A DNA stretch of 64,000 nt from contig NZ_JABWRY020000001.1 of NCBI RefSeq assembly GCF_014269205.2, forward strand, positions 682,001-746,000, in the 5' to 3' direction. A program made the position numbers and the translations under genes. Below the pieces are notes generated by a model, which was not told the DNA's origin, ran no database searches, and was given only the letters and a program-made list of their open reading frames with translations. This DNA is from Pseudomonas kermanshahensis. GTDB lineage: Bacteria; Pseudomonadota; Gammaproteobacteria; Pseudomonadales; Pseudomonadaceae. Shown one piece after another: positions 30,379 through 45,090 of the stretch. Numbering within the stretch: the first letter of the stretch is position 1; the number at the start of each line of letters is the position of its first letter.

Positions 30379-30627
30379 TCACCGAGCGCGTCTATCGACC
30401 CTGAGCTGCAAGATCTCATCTCCCGCTTCGTCGTGCTCGCCTGTCGACGTCCAGGCCACGAAGCCTGGGCCGCTTCCATCGCGAATGCCGCTGCTCCATG
30501 AATCGACGGTGATGCCCAGCGCGCGCAGGTCTTCTTCTGTGAATGCGTTTTCCTGGGTCAATGCGCGCAGGGTCATACACGCTGCGGCATCTTCAGGTAC
30601 TGCGGGGCGAAAGCTTATGGCTGTCAT
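30379..30627 (-). pseudogene. GNAT acetyltransferase gene with internal deletion
   Basis: The 82-residue product starts MTAISFRPAVPEDAAACMTL, the usual start of a GNAT acetyltransferase, and runs to SGIRDGSGPGFVAW. It then jumps to TSTGEHDEAGDEILQL, which resembles the last residues of the same family (WRSTGxxDxxGDExLEL). The central part with the acetyl-CoA loop is missing, so the enzyme cannot work. An alternative is a short unrelated protein. It sits between the palindromic element and the toxin gene's end. Confidence 0.55.
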
Positions 30628-30701
30628 ACGTTCGGCCTCACGTTGAAAGCGCCATTGTGCGTATGCGACGGTCTGCGAGTCTGTGAGCAAACGTAAGCAG
30701 C

Positions 30702-33662
30702 TCAAGGTCTGATGTGCCGCATGCCACGCTGCCTCAGCCAAGTATGTAGATCGGAAAGGTGCGTCAGGCGGCGTTGATGGACGGTTGGCCAGTCTGGCCG
30801 TTCGATGTAGTAGAAGCGCCCATCCCGCCTGATCAATGTGCGTCGCAAGCGCATGTCACGGCTGCGGTTAACCAGGTACTGCTCGCCGTTGGCCTCTTCG
30901 AAGGTGTAGTCACCTGGCCTGACCAGCATGCTTTCCAGGTCTGGCGACGGTGAGCGCGCAGGGGTTACCGCCGCTTGCAGCCGCAGGTCGCTTTGCAAGT
31001 GCCACAGCTTGCCTTTGCTGTCAGCGGAATCCGTGCCGGGGTCGGCTGTGTAGGTATCGACTCCGCCGGCAGGGGTATCTTCGACCCGCAATCCAATCGC
31101 ACCTTCGGTTTCAGCCAGGCCGGTAACGCCATGGAAGTTGTTGGCGTGAGTGTTACCGACTAGCGCAATCCACCTTCCCGGGCCACGCGTAGCCTGGTCA
31201 GCGTCGATGATCAGGTGGGCATAGAAATTCATCATTTGCTGACGCGCTACATCGGACACCGGCTCTGCCCATGCCTGACGATAGCTGGCCATGCAGTCGA
31301 TGGACTGGATGCGCACGCCATTTCTGTGTGCTTCAAGCAGTATCCGGCGGAAGGTGTAGCGGCCGGCAGGGTCGGTGTGGTGTCCGAAGTCCTGAGCCGT
31401 GACATACCGCTCCAGCGCCCTCGGCATGACGCCGCTACGGTTGAAGGTGTCGAGGTCCGCTTGCTGGAAATCGGTGGTGAAATGCTCCATGTACAGCGTC
31501 TTCACTTTCAGCTTGCGCAACTGTCCCATGTTTTCGATCAACAACCGCTTGCTGCCAAGGCTGCTGTGCGACTCGCCGACCACTAGACCATTGCTGTTTT
31601 CATAGATACGTTGCAGTACCTGTTTAGGCGTAGTTCCAGCAGGTAATTCCGGTATTGGCGGGCGAGCTGGCACATCTACCGTGGTCATGAACTGGTTGGC
31701 ATCGGTCGCCAGTTGCTCACGCAGGGTGCGAAAGCGCGCGATGGCGGCGTATCGTTCAGGGTCGTGAATGTTTTCCCGTGCGCCTGTGATCTCCTCGTCC
31801 GCCACGTCCTCAAGTGCAGAGCGCAAGCTGGGGGGGACTTCATAAGGGGTTTCGGCAAGGGCAGGCACGTTCGCCGCCGCTGATGGCCTGCCCCAGATCT
31901 TCAACCGCGAGAGCATGCCGCCTTTGAGGCCTCCACGTTCGAGGGGGTACCACTGGCCATCGGCATCAAGGCGGATGGGTTGGTGCTTGTAGAAAGAAAA
32001 CGGGTTTTCCGGGTCGACGATGGTCCAGGTATTCAGTTCGGGCACAAAGCGCACCTGGTAAGGCTGCTCCTCGACTAGCGCATAAAACTGCCCGTCCTGT
32101 GTGTAAATGCCTGCGAAGGTGCCCGAGCCAGGCTCGCCGCTGAGCAGCATATTGGTTTCGAAGGGCTTCAACAGCGCCCAGCGTTTCACTGGCTGGAAGG
32201 GCGTTGGTACCCAGGTGTTCACGGCGTCCGCTACGCTTGAAGGGTCTTCGTCGCTGGGTTCGGTTTCGCCAACAGCGGCGGGTTCTTCTGGTGCTGTGGG
32301 GCTTTGCCCTGCACCCGTTTCTCCGCCTGTTTCAGCGGCTTCGCCGAGTTCGGCGAGTGGTTTGCTCGGTGCGCTGAGCAAAAACGTTGCGTTGAACAGC
32401 GTCTCGATGGCAGCAAAGATTGCCCCGGTAACGCCTGCCTTGCGTTCGCGGGTGGTATGCCCGGTAATTGCCTGGTCGATGTTCAAGCCCGTTTCAGCGA
32501 TGCCGGCGCCGACCAGCGCCAATGCCACGGGCCAGTCCACTGCCGCCAGGGGGCCAAACACTTTCAGGCCGGCACTCAGGTAGCCGATCCACAGTTGTTT
32601 GCGCAAGTCGGCGTTGGAGCGCAGGGAGAAGTGCGCATCATCGATCATCCGCTGTCGGGCTTTGTCGCGCAGCCAGTCGAAGACGTCCTTATGGATCTGC
32701 TGATCGAGGGTGTTGATGCCGGAATAATCATCCCTGCCCCAGCCTTGGTACAGCAGATCGACCAGGTGATTGAGGCCGACCTTGCTGTCGCCCTCATCGC
32801 GGTCATCGAGGGAGAAGTGCGCCAGGAAGCGTGCGCGGTTATCGGCATGGTTGCAGTTGATGAGTACCCACCAGAACAGTGCCTGGTCATCCGCAAAGTA
32901 ATGCAGGCCATCGACGTCGCCAGGTAGGTAGATCAGCTGGCTGCCATCTTTGAGCTGCAGACGCAGGATATCTGTGGCCACATGCCCGCCGATATCGAAC
33001 GTGCACACGCGCACGCCAGCGCCAGGTACTACCTGTTGTTGCAGCGCTTCCAGTGACGGCGGCCAGGGTGTGTCACCCGCCAGCGCCAGCACGACATCGC
33101 GGCAGTGGCTGGCCAGCGCTGACGCGGGGTCATGGGCGCAGGCTTCCAGTACTTTGCTGAGGAAATTGGCCTTGGCCAACGTCCGGAAGTGGCCCGCCTG
33201 TTTCGACCAGAAAGACGTCAGCCGATCTTTGAAATCGACGGCAAAGTCGATGCTCCAGAAGTATTCCAGAACGTCCTTGGCTTCAAGCCGGATTTCATTA
33301 CGCTCGTCGTAGGCATCCCCGCCAGGCCCTTCGGTGTAAAAGCCAACGAGGTAACTCAGCAGGTCGGCGTTGTCCTGGTCGTTGGCATCGAAGCGGTGCA
33401 TGACCAGTTGGGGCAAGGTCAGCGATTCGTACGGCGGGTCCAGGTGCTGCCAGCCGTTGAAGGTTTTGTGGCTGCTGACGGCGGTGTGAAAGCGGTGCAG
33501 GTAAACGTTGTCGGGGTCCAGTGTTGTCAGGCCGTGGCGTTCAAGGACCTGTTGGGCAACTTCGCGGGCCATCTCGCGCATGTCAGGGCAGGCTTCGGTG
33601 AGCTGGCGGGCCAGCGTTAGCAGGCTTTGCTGTTCGTTGGAAGTGGGGGTGTTGGAGGGCAT
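30702..33662 (-). CDS. Large ToxA_N-type toxin with ChaN/EreA-like C-terminal domain
   Basis: A 986-residue protein without a signal peptide. Residues about 30-340 resemble the dermonecrotic-toxin N-terminal region common in pseudomonads (YLVGFYTEGPGGDAYDERN, DGSQLIYLPGDVDGLHYFAD). A hydrophobic hairpin follows near residues 355-395, then a Pro/Glu-rich linker. Residues about 680-880 match the ChaN/EreA/TIKI-like fold also found in Pasteurella toxin: VVGESHSSLGSKRLL, LYMEHF, FGHHTD and VGNTHANNFHG supply the metal-site His/Glu. It is probably a secreted effector acting on host or rival cells. MPSNTPTS at 33662 has AGGA 8 bases upstream; 65 more in-frame residues upstream are doubtful. No immunity gene is evident. 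Confidence 0.72.
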   Translation of the reverse strand: MPSNTPTSNEQQSLLTLARQLTEACPDMREMAREVAQQVLERHGLTTLDPDNVYLHRFHTAVSSHKTFNGWQHLDPPYESLTLPQLVMHRFDANDQDNADLLSYLVGFYTEGPGGDAYDERNEIRLEAKDVLEYFWSIDFAVDFKDRLTSFWSKQAGHFRTLAKANFLSKVLEACAHDPASALASHCRDVVLALAGDTPWPPSLEALQQQVVPGAGVRVCTFDIGGHVATDILRLQLKDGSQLIYLPGDVDGLHYFADDQALFWWVLINCNHADNRARFLAHFSLDDRDEGDSKVGLNHLVDLLYQGWGRDDYSGINTLDQQIHKDVFDWLRDKARQRMIDDAHFSLRSNADLRKQLWIGYLSAGLKVFGPLAAVDWPVALALVGAGIAETGLNIDQAITGHTTRERKAGVTGAIFAAIETLFNATFLLSAPSKPLAELGEAAETGGETGAGQSPTAPEEPAAVGETEPSDEDPSSVADAVNTWVPTPFQPVKRWALLKPFETNMLLSGEPGSGTFAGIYTQDGQFYALVEEQPYQVRFVPELNTWTIVDPENPFSFYKHQPIRLDADGQWYPLERGGLKGGMLSRLKIWGRPSAAANVPALAETPYEVPPSLRSALEDVADEEITGARENIHDPERYAAIARFRTLREQLATDANQFMTTVDVPARPPIPELPAGTTPKQVLQRIYENSNGLVVGESHSSLGSKRLLIENMGQLRKLKVKTLYMEHFTTDFQQADLDTFNRSGVMPRALERYVTAQDFGHHTDPAGRYTFRRILLEAHRNGVRIQSIDCMASYRQAWAEPVSDVARQQMMNFYAHLIIDADQATRGPGRWIALVGNTHANNFHGVTGLAETEGAIGLRVEDTPAGGVDTYTADPGTDSADSKGKLWHLQSDLRLQAAVTPARSPSPDLESMLVRPGDYTFEEANGEQYLVNRSRDMRLRRTLIRRDGRFYYIERPDWPTVHQRRLTHLSDLHTWLRQRGMRHIRP

Positions 33663-33859
33663 CACGTTTGTCCTGGCTGGAAGGATAAACGTCAGTCTCG
33701 AAGGGGCACGGGCCATGAAGGCGGTGCATATTGCTTGCCTGAACGGCCAGTAAAGGTGGCTTTCACTTAATCTTTCCCATTTGCAGGTGTATCGTATTCG
33801 CCCTTCATCCCCAGCCCTGCTGGCAGCTTGATTGCGCCGAACACGAGGTACCCGCACCG

Positions 33860-35242
33860 ATGTCCTTCACCCGTCGACAAATGCTCAAGGGCCTCACCGG
33901 CCTGGTTGTGGTAGGCCTGGGCGCCGGAGGCGCAGCGCGGTACTGGCTGGGCAAGGTCGAGGACGAGAATGCCGGGCACGACTACGAGCTGATCGCCGCG
34001 CCCCTGGACGTGGAACTGGTGCCGGGCTTCAAGACCGAGGCCTGGGCCTTTGGCCCTTCGGCGCCGGGCACCGAGTTGCGGGTACGCCAGGGCACCTGGC
34101 TGCGGGTGCGGTTCATCAACCACTTGCCGGTCGAAACCACCATTCACTGGCATGGCATCCGCTTGCCGCTGGAAATGGACGGCGTGCCGTACGTGTCGCA
34201 GCTGCCGGTCAAGCCGGGCGAATACTTCGACTACAAGTTCCGCGTGCCGGATGCGGGCAGCTACTGGTATCACCCACATGTCAGCAGCTCGGAAGAGCTC
34301 GGCCGCGGGCTGGTCGGGCCATTGATCGTCGAGGAGCGCGAGCCTACCGGGTTCCTGCACGAGCGCACGCTGAGCCTGAAAAACTGGCACGTGGACGAGC
34401 AGGGCGCCTGGCTGCCGTTCAGCATCCCGCGTGAGGCCGCGCGTAACGGCACTGCCGGGCGGCTCATCACCATCAACGGCCAGCCCGACGCGGTCACCGA
34501 GCTGCCGGCCGGCCAGGTGGTGCGGGTGCGCCTGCTGAACCTGGACAACACCTGGACCTATCGCCTTAACCTCAAGGGTAACTGCGAGGCGAAGATCTAC
34601 GCCCTCGACGGCAACCCGGTAACCCCGCGCCTGTTGGAAGACGAGTACTGGCTTGGCCCTGGCATGCGCATCTGCCTGGCCATCCGGATTCCCGAAGCGG
34701 GTGAGGAAATTTCCCTGCGCGACGGTTTCGTGCGCCTGGGTACCCTGCGTTCGGTGCCGAGCAACGACGCGCCGAGTGACTGGCCGCCAGCGCTGCCGGC
34801 CAACCCGATCGCCGAGCCGGACCTGGAGAATGCTGAAAAGCTCAACTTCAATTTCGAGTGGGCGGCCAAAGTCTCTGTCACCCCTGACCCGAACAAACCA
34901 TCGAGCCTGTGGCAGATCAACGGCCAGGCCTGGGACATCACCGACAAGACATGCGCCGACCGGCCCATCGCTACGCTGCAGAAGGGCAAGAGCTACATCT
35001 TCGAGCTGAAGAACATGACCCAGTACCAGCACCCGATCCACCTGCATGGCATGAGTTTCAAGGTGATTGCCTCCAACCGCCACGACATCAAGGAGCCGTG
35101 GTTCACCGATACCTACCTGCTGGGCAAGAACGAGCGGGCCCAAGTGGCACTTGTGGCCGATAACCCGGGCACCTGGATGTTCCACTGCCACGTCATCGAC
35201 CACATGGAAACCGGCCTGATGGCCGCGATAGCGGTGGTCTGA
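33860..35242 (+). CDS. Tat-exported multicopper oxidase
   Basis: A 460-residue cupredoxin-type oxidase. A twin-arginine signal (FTRRQMLKGL) lies at the N-terminus. Copper sites are visible in order: TIHWHGIRLP, YWYHPH, HPIHLHGMSF and the type-1/type-3 block FHCHVIDHMETGLM. It would oxidise a metal or phenolic substrate in the periplasm; the Met-poor sequence does not look specialised for Cu(I) as CueO is. It overlaps tadA by one base of its stop (TGATG). Confidence 0.9.
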   Translation: MSFTRRQMLKGLTGLVVVGLGAGGAARYWLGKVEDENAGHDYELIAAPLDVELVPGFKTEAWAFGPSAPGTELRVRQGTWLRVRFINHLPVETTIHWHGIRLPLEMDGVPYVSQLPVKPGEYFDYKFRVPDAGSYWYHPHVSSSEELGRGLVGPLIVEEREPTGFLHERTLSLKNWHVDEQGAWLPFSIPREAARNGTAGRLITINGQPDAVTELPAGQVVRVRLLNLDNTWTYRLNLKGNCEAKIYALDGNPVTPRLLEDEYWLGPGMRICLAIRIPEAGEEISLRDGFVRLGTLRSVPSNDAPSDWPPALPANPIAEPDLENAEKLNFNFEWAAKVSVTPDPNKPSSLWQINGQAWDITDKTCADRPIATLQKGKSYIFELKNMTQYQHPIHLHGMSFKVIASNRHDIKEPWFTDTYLLGKNERAQVALVADNPGTWMFHCHVIDHMETGLMAAIAVV

Positions 35243-35727
35243 TGCGCCCACACATCATCGATCGCAGCCGCGATCAGGAATTCATGCGCATTGCTCTGGC
35301 CCTGGCGGCTGAGGGCGCGGCCATGGGCGAGGTGCCGGTGGGGGCGGTGCTGGTGCAGCATGGCCAGGTAATCGGCCAGGGCTTCAACCGGCCCATTATC
35401 GACAGCGACCCGAGTGCGCATGCCGAAATGGTCGCCATTCGGGCTGCGGCCAAGTCGGCGAGCAACTATCGGCTGCCGGGCAGCACGCTGTATGTGACCC
35501 TGGAGCCTTGCAGCATGTGCGCGGGTTTGATCGTGCATTCGCGGGTGGCGCGGGTTGTGTACGGGGCGCTGGAGCCCAAGGCGGGTATCGTGCAGAGCCA
35601 GGGTCAGTTCTTCGGCCAGGGCTTCCTCAACCATCGGGTGATGGTCGAGGGCGGGGTGCTGGCGGAGGAGTGTGGGCAGATCCTCAGTGACTTCTTCAAG
35701 GCCCGAAGGGTAAAGAGGGGGGGGTAG
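35242..35727 (+). CDS. tadA: tRNA-specific adenosine deaminase
   Basis: A 161-residue cytidine-deaminase-fold enzyme converting A34 to inosine in tRNA-Arg(ACG). The zinc and catalytic motifs are PSAHAEMVAIR and TLEPCSMCAGLIVHSRV, with GALEPKAGIVQS also typical. It begins at the stop of the multicopper oxidase gene, so translation is coupled although the functions look unrelated. Confidence 0.95.
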   Translation: MRPHIIDRSRDQEFMRIALALAAEGAAMGEVPVGAVLVQHGQVIGQGFNRPIIDSDPSAHAEMVAIRAAAKSASNYRLPGSTLYVTLEPCSMCAGLIVHSRVARVVYGALEPKAGIVQSQGQFFGQGFLNHRVMVEGGVLAEECGQILSDFFKARRVKRGG

Positions 35728-35772
35728 CAGGTGGCTAACGATACATCAAGGCGCATTCTCTGGCGGTCGGTA

Positions 35773-35819
35773 TAGCATTACGACACCCATCCTGCTAAAT
35801 GAGGGGGTGTCGAATGCTA
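35773..35819. terminator. 15-bp hairpin between tadA and the converging gene
   Basis: TAGCATT plus CGACACCC (35773-35788) pair with GGGTGTCG plus AATGCTA (35805-35819), with one bulged A. It lies between convergent genes and is a likely bidirectional terminator, though no strong T-run follows. Confidence 0.6.
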
Positions 35820-35837
35820 CAGGGCTGACTTAGGTTG

Positions 35838-36371
35838 TTATCGATTGTTGGTGTCTACACAAGAGAGCTTTCCAGCGATGGTTCCGCTCCTGTAGTGTTT
35901 CTTCTGCATTTTTAATCCAGTGGCGACCATTTGCCCGTTTTCAATATTTCTAAGGTCTGAGATAGAGATTTTGCTTGTATAAACTGCATCGTCAGTTACC
36001 TCGAGTACGAAGCGCCAGTCATTTTCTGGGCAATAGCTGTAATCAGATTCTTTTACAGGTCTGTCGCTCCCCAGTTTTATTGTGTTGCCCTTTGATGCAT
36101 TGCTTACCTTAAAAGAATAAACCTGATCATTGCCGCAGTCGTAATTGCCCATGTAGGCAGCTTCTTTTCGGTATTCTATGTTCAAAGATTCGCAGGCGCT
36201 GTCGGAATTTCTCTTGTAAAGATGAAGTTTTCCCACGGCCATATTTGGGGTGCTGGCTTGGGACTCCGCCCTTTTCACTTCTGCGGCCTTGTAATCATCT
36301 GGGCGGAGTGGTTGTGCGTGTGCGAACGCAGTCAGGCTGAGCAACCCAATAATAATAAGTGGTTTGGTCAT
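35838..36371 (-). CDS. Small secreted protein of unknown function
   Basis: A 177-residue protein with a clear Sec signal peptide (MTKPLIIIGLLSLTAFAHAQ). The mature part holds four Cys (SACESLN, NYDCGNDQ, YSYCPEND, LSCVDTN) likely to form disulfides. I do not recognise the family. It is more AT-rich than its neighbours, which suggests later acquisition. GGAG precedes the ATG. An inverted repeat upstream (36431-36452) may be an operator. Confidence 0.75.
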   Translation of the reverse strand: MTKPLIIIGLLSLTAFAHAQPLRPDDYKAAEVKRAESQASTPNMAVGKLHLYKRNSDSACESLNIEYRKEAAYMGNYDCGNDQVYSFKVSNASKGNTIKLGSDRPVKESDYSYCPENDWRFVLEVTDDAVYTSKISISDLRNIENGQMVATGLKMQKKHYRSGTIAGKLSCVDTNNR

Positions 36372-36430
36372 GTCGATCTCCAGCGCTATGGTTGTGGAGA
36401 TGCATATATAAAATGGGCTGTGCTAGGCGA

Positions 36431-36452
36431 CAACTGGCATATTTACCAGTTG
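36431..36452. promoter_or_regulatory. 7-bp inverted repeat upstream of the secreted-protein gene
   Basis: CAACTGG (36431-36437) and CCAGTTG (36446-36452) with an 8-base spacer lie about 60 bases before the 35838-36371 gene, near an AT-rich TATATA stretch. Possible operator; the remaining gap to mltF shows nothing else. Confidence 0.35.
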
Positions 36453-36606
36453 CGTAATCGTTAGGTTTTTGCAATCACATCAAGCGATGTATAGCGTTCC
36501 AAGAGACTTGAAACGTAAATCGCTTAGGGTGAGGTGCTGTGAACTTACGGATGAAGCCGGGAAGGGAGTGAATGCCGGTCATTCCTGCGAACAGGCCCGT
36601 ACAGGT

Positions 36607-42266
<5,660 letters not shown>

Positions 42267-42269
42267 GGC

Positions 42270-42581
42270 GTGTACAAGCTCGCCTTCTTCGTCCCGGCCA
42301 GCCATGTCGAGGTGGTCAAGGCTGCCGTATTCGCCGCCGGTGGCGGGCGAATCGGTGACTATGACCACTGCGCCTGGCAAACCCTGGGCCAGGGCCAGTT
42401 TCGCCCGTTGGACGGCAGCCAGCCGTTTCTCGGGCAAACCGGCCAGGTCGAGGTGGTCGAGGAATGGAAGGTAGAGCTGGTGGTGGCTGACGACCTGATC
42501 GCTCAGGTCGTTGCCGCGCTCAAGCAGAGCCACCCGTACGAGACGCCAGCCTATGAAGTCTGGCCACTGGCCGACTTCTAG
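42270..42581 (+). CDS. YqfO/NIF3-like small protein
   Basis: A 103-residue protein (starting MYKLAFFVPASHVEVVKAA from GTG 42270) of the YqfO family, the domain often inserted in NIF3 proteins. Motifs: FAAGGGRIGDYDHCAW, GSQPFLGQTG and SHPYETPAYEVWPL. Its exact role is unknown; a metal-binding or small-molecule-binding function is suggested for the family. It starts 3 bases after purL and is probably co-transcribed. Confidence 0.85.
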   Translation: MYKLAFFVPASHVEVVKAAVFAAGGGRIGDYDHCAWQTLGQGQFRPLDGSQPFLGQTGQVEVVEEWKVELVVADDLIAQVVAALKQSHPYETPAYEVWPLADF

Positions 42582-42593
42582 ACCGCATTAAAG

Positions 42594-42681
42594 CTCTTCG
42601 CGGGCAAGCCCGCTCCCACAGGGATATCACCGGTACTGAAGCTTGTGATATCCCTGTGGGAGCGGGCTTGCCCGCGAAGAG
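42594..42681. repeat. REP pair forming a perfect 37-bp stem
   Basis: Arms 42594-42630 and 42645-42681 are exact inverses (GCGGGCAAGCCCGCTCCC core) with a 14-base loop. It lies between the converging YqfO-like gene and tatC and may serve as terminator for both. Confidence 0.88.
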
Positions 42682-42684
42682 GCC

Positions 42685-43446
42685 CTATAATCCCGCCACA
42701 ACTTCATTGCCAGGCTCAGGCCGTTTCAACCCGCTACACGCCAACAACCCCACCTCGAACAGCACCCACATCGGCACCGCCAGCATCGTCTGCGAAAATA
42801 CGTCCGGTGGCGTCAGAATCATCCCCACCACAAAGCACCCGACGATCACGTAGGGCCGGCTACGGCGCAGTGTCGCCACATCCGCCAACCCCACCCAGAC
42901 CACGATGAACGTCGCCACCGGGATCTCGAACGCCAGCCCGAATGCCAGGAACAGCGCCATGATGAAGTCCAGGTACTGGCTGATGTCGGTCATCATCGCC
43001 ACCCCGTCGGGCGTGACGCTGGCGAAAAAGCCGAACATCATCGGGAACACCAGAAAGAACGCGAACGCCATGCCGGCATAGAACAGCAGAATGCTCGACA
43101 CCAGCAGCGGCAGGGCAATGCGCCGTTCCCGGCGGTACAGCCCCGGCGCCAGAAACCCCCAGGCCTGGTGCAACAACAGCGGCATGGCGACGAACAGCGC
43201 GCACATCGCGGTCAGCTTGAAGGGTGTCAGGAACGGTGAGGTGACACTGGTCGCGATCATGCTGGCGCCCTCTGGCAGGAAGCGGCGCAGTGGCTCCGAG
43301 ATCAGTGTGTAGAGGGTCTGGGCGAAGGGGAACAGGCCGGCGAACACCAGGGCGACCAGCCCCAGGCAACGCACCAGGCGCTTACGCAGTTCGCGCAGGT
43401 GCTCGGTCAGCGGCATGCCTGCCGCAGGGTCCATGGCAAGGCTCAT
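42685..43446 (-). CDS. tatC: Sec-independent translocase subunit TatC
   Basis: A 253-residue membrane protein with six segments. Family motifs: [55 protein letters not shown] and [20 protein letters not shown]. It is the receptor for twin-arginine signals. It overlaps tatB by 4 bases. This tatABC set lies beside the type II secretion genes and is likely a second copy besides the housekeeping one. Confidence 0.95.
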   Translation of the reverse strand: MSLAMDPAAGMPLTEHLRELRKRLVRCLGLVALVFAGLFPFAQTLYTLISEPLRRFLPEGASMIATSVTSPFLTPFKLTAMCALFVAMPLLLHQAWGFLAPGLYRRERRIALPLLVSSILLFYAGMAFAFFLVFPMMFGFFASVTPDGVAMMTDISQYLDFIMALFLAFGLAFEIPVATFIVVWVGLADVATLRRSRPYVIVGCFVVGMILTPPDVFSQTMLAVPMWVLFEVGLLACSGLKRPEPGNEVVAGL

Positions 43447-43733
43447 GAGGCATTCTCCCTGGGTGCAGCGACGGTTGCCGGGTCATTGGCTGGTGGTGCG
43501 GCAAGGCTGATGCCCTGGCGCATTTCCTGTTCCAGGCGCTGCAGGGGCGCGCTGTCGAAGTTGGGCAACTCGATCTCGCGCTCCAACTGCGTGCGCAGGC
43601 CCTGCATGGCCCTGCGCGCCTGTCCCAGGCCACGCCCAAGCGTGCGTGCCGCAACCGGCAGCCGCTCGGGGCCCAGCACCAGCAGTGCGACGATGCCGAC
43701 CAGCAGCAATTCGCTGAAGCCTACCTCGAACAT
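43443..43733 (-). CDS. tatB: Sec-independent translocase subunit TatB
   Basis: A 96-residue protein with the TatB pattern: [20 protein letters not shown] then GPERLP and an amphipathic helix ([18 protein letters not shown]). It partners TatC in substrate binding. The tail is shorter than in E. coli TatB. It overlaps tatA by one base. Confidence 0.93.
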   Translation of the reverse strand: MFEVGFSELLLVGIVALLVLGPERLPVAARTLGRGLGQARRAMQGLRTQLEREIELPNFDSAPLQRLEQEMRQGISLAAPPANDPATVAAPRENAS

Positions 43734-43966
43734 CAGGCCTGACGGTCCGCTTGCGGCTGGGGCGTTGCCTGGCCGGTCAACGGCGCCTGTTGCTGCACCT
43801 GTGCGGTGCCGGGCGGGGTGACGTCGTTGTCACCGCCCATGGACTTGCGAAACCCCTGGATCGCCTCGCCAACATCGCTGCCCAGGCCCTTGAGGCGCTT
43901 GGTGCCAAACAGCAGGAATACGATCATCAGTACGATCACCAGTTGCCAGATTCCAATGCCACCCAT
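43733..43966 (-). CDS. tatA: Sec-independent translocase subunit TatA
   Basis: A 77-residue protein: [20 protein letters not shown] with the [20 protein letters not shown] hinge and amphipathic helix. It oligomerises to form the pore. ATG 43966 has AGGAG 7 bases upstream; a longer frame is not coding. It is divergent from gspK. Confidence 0.95.
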   Translation of the reverse strand: MGGIGIWQLVIVLMIVFLLFGTKRLKGLGSDVGEAIQGFRKSMGGDNDVTPPGTAQVQQQAPLTGQATPQPQADRQA

Positions 43967-44113
43967 TGCGACTACTCCTGTAAGGCCATGAAAAGGAAGG
44001 GCAATCCTGCCTCGTGTAGATGACGTGAACATGACGGAACGCACCCTTGCCATCTACCTGCAACAACCGGCGTGTTGACTGGCGTTTTTATTGGGCATGA
44101 GAGGCGGGTGCAG

Positions 44114-45079
44114 ATGGGCGGTAAACGACAGCACGGCGCGGCCCTGCTGATGGTGATGGTGGTGTTGGCGATGCTCGCTGCCGGTATGGCCTGGCTGGTG
44201 GAAGATGGCCGGCGCCAGGTTGATGAAGTGCGCTTGTTGCACCAGCGGGTGCAGGTCAGGGCCATGGAGCAGGCCGGCTTGGCCTATGCCGAGCAGGCGC
44301 TGCGCGACCCGGCCTGGCGGCTGAGCCCGTTGTTCTGGCAGGCCTTGCGCGGGCAACCGCTGAACTACGATTTTGGCGCAGGCCAGGCGCAACTGCGGGT
44401 GCGCGACCAGCACACGTGTTTCAACGTCAACGCATTGCTCGGTGCTGACGGTGAGCGGGCCGAGCGCCAGTTGCGCCGCCTGCTGGGCGACGACATGGCG
44501 GCAGAACGCCTGGTCGATGCCCTGGCCGATTGGCTCGACAATGACAGCGATACGCGCCTGCAAGGGGCCGAAAGTGCCCAGTACTTGCGCCAGCAACCCG
44601 CGCGCCTGGCGGCCAACCAACCGATGCTCGACACCAGCGAGCTGAACTTGCTGCTGGAGCCAGATGCCACGCGCCAGGGCCGCTATCCAATGCTGTGCGC
44701 TTTGCCGCAAACCACTGGCTGGCGTTTGAACGCCAATGCCTTGGGCCTGGAGCATCTGCCCATGCTCGAAGCGTTATACGAGGGGCGCTACCCACGCGCG
44801 CTGCTCAGCCGCATCATCAGTGGCCGGCCGGCGTCGGGGTATGTGGATGCCGCTGCGCTGCGCAAGGCGTTGGGGGCGGTGGATGACGAGACGTTCGAAC
44901 GGTTGAGCGAAGGGTTGCTGCTCAACAGTGGGCATTTTTTGTTGCAGCTGTCGTTCGAGGAAGAGGGGCGGGTGATGCGCAGCGCGTTTCAGGTCGAGGC
45001 GCTGGGGGTGGTGCAGTGGCATGCACGGGTGCCGGCGCAGCAGGTGCGGGTGAGGAGTCGTGAGCCCATGCTCTGGTAA
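44114..45079 (+). CDS. gspK: Type II secretion minor pseudopilin GspK
   Basis: A 321-residue GspK. The prepilin site and first helix are KRQHGAALLMVMVVLAMLAA; GspK lacks the Glu5 of other pseudopilins, and Leu/Met stand here. The large globular domain includes CFNVNALLG and YVDAAALRKALG. It caps the pseudopilus tip with GspI and GspJ. It is separated from the other gsp genes by the repeat array, phoX and uxpA, an unusual position. GGCGGGTG precedes ATG 44114. Confidence 0.9.
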   Translation: MGGKRQHGAALLMVMVVLAMLAAGMAWLVEDGRRQVDEVRLLHQRVQVRAMEQAGLAYAEQALRDPAWRLSPLFWQALRGQPLNYDFGAGQAQLRVRDQHTCFNVNALLGADGERAERQLRRLLGDDMAAERLVDALADWLDNDSDTRLQGAESAQYLRQQPARLAANQPMLDTSELNLLLEPDATRQGRYPMLCALPQTTGWRLNANALGLEHLPMLEALYEGRYPRALLSRIISGRPASGYVDAAALRKALGAVDDETFERLSEGLLLNSGHFLLQLSFEEEGRVMRSAFQVEALGVVQWHARVPAQQVRVRSREPMLW

Positions 45080-45090
45080 ACCATGCCGGC

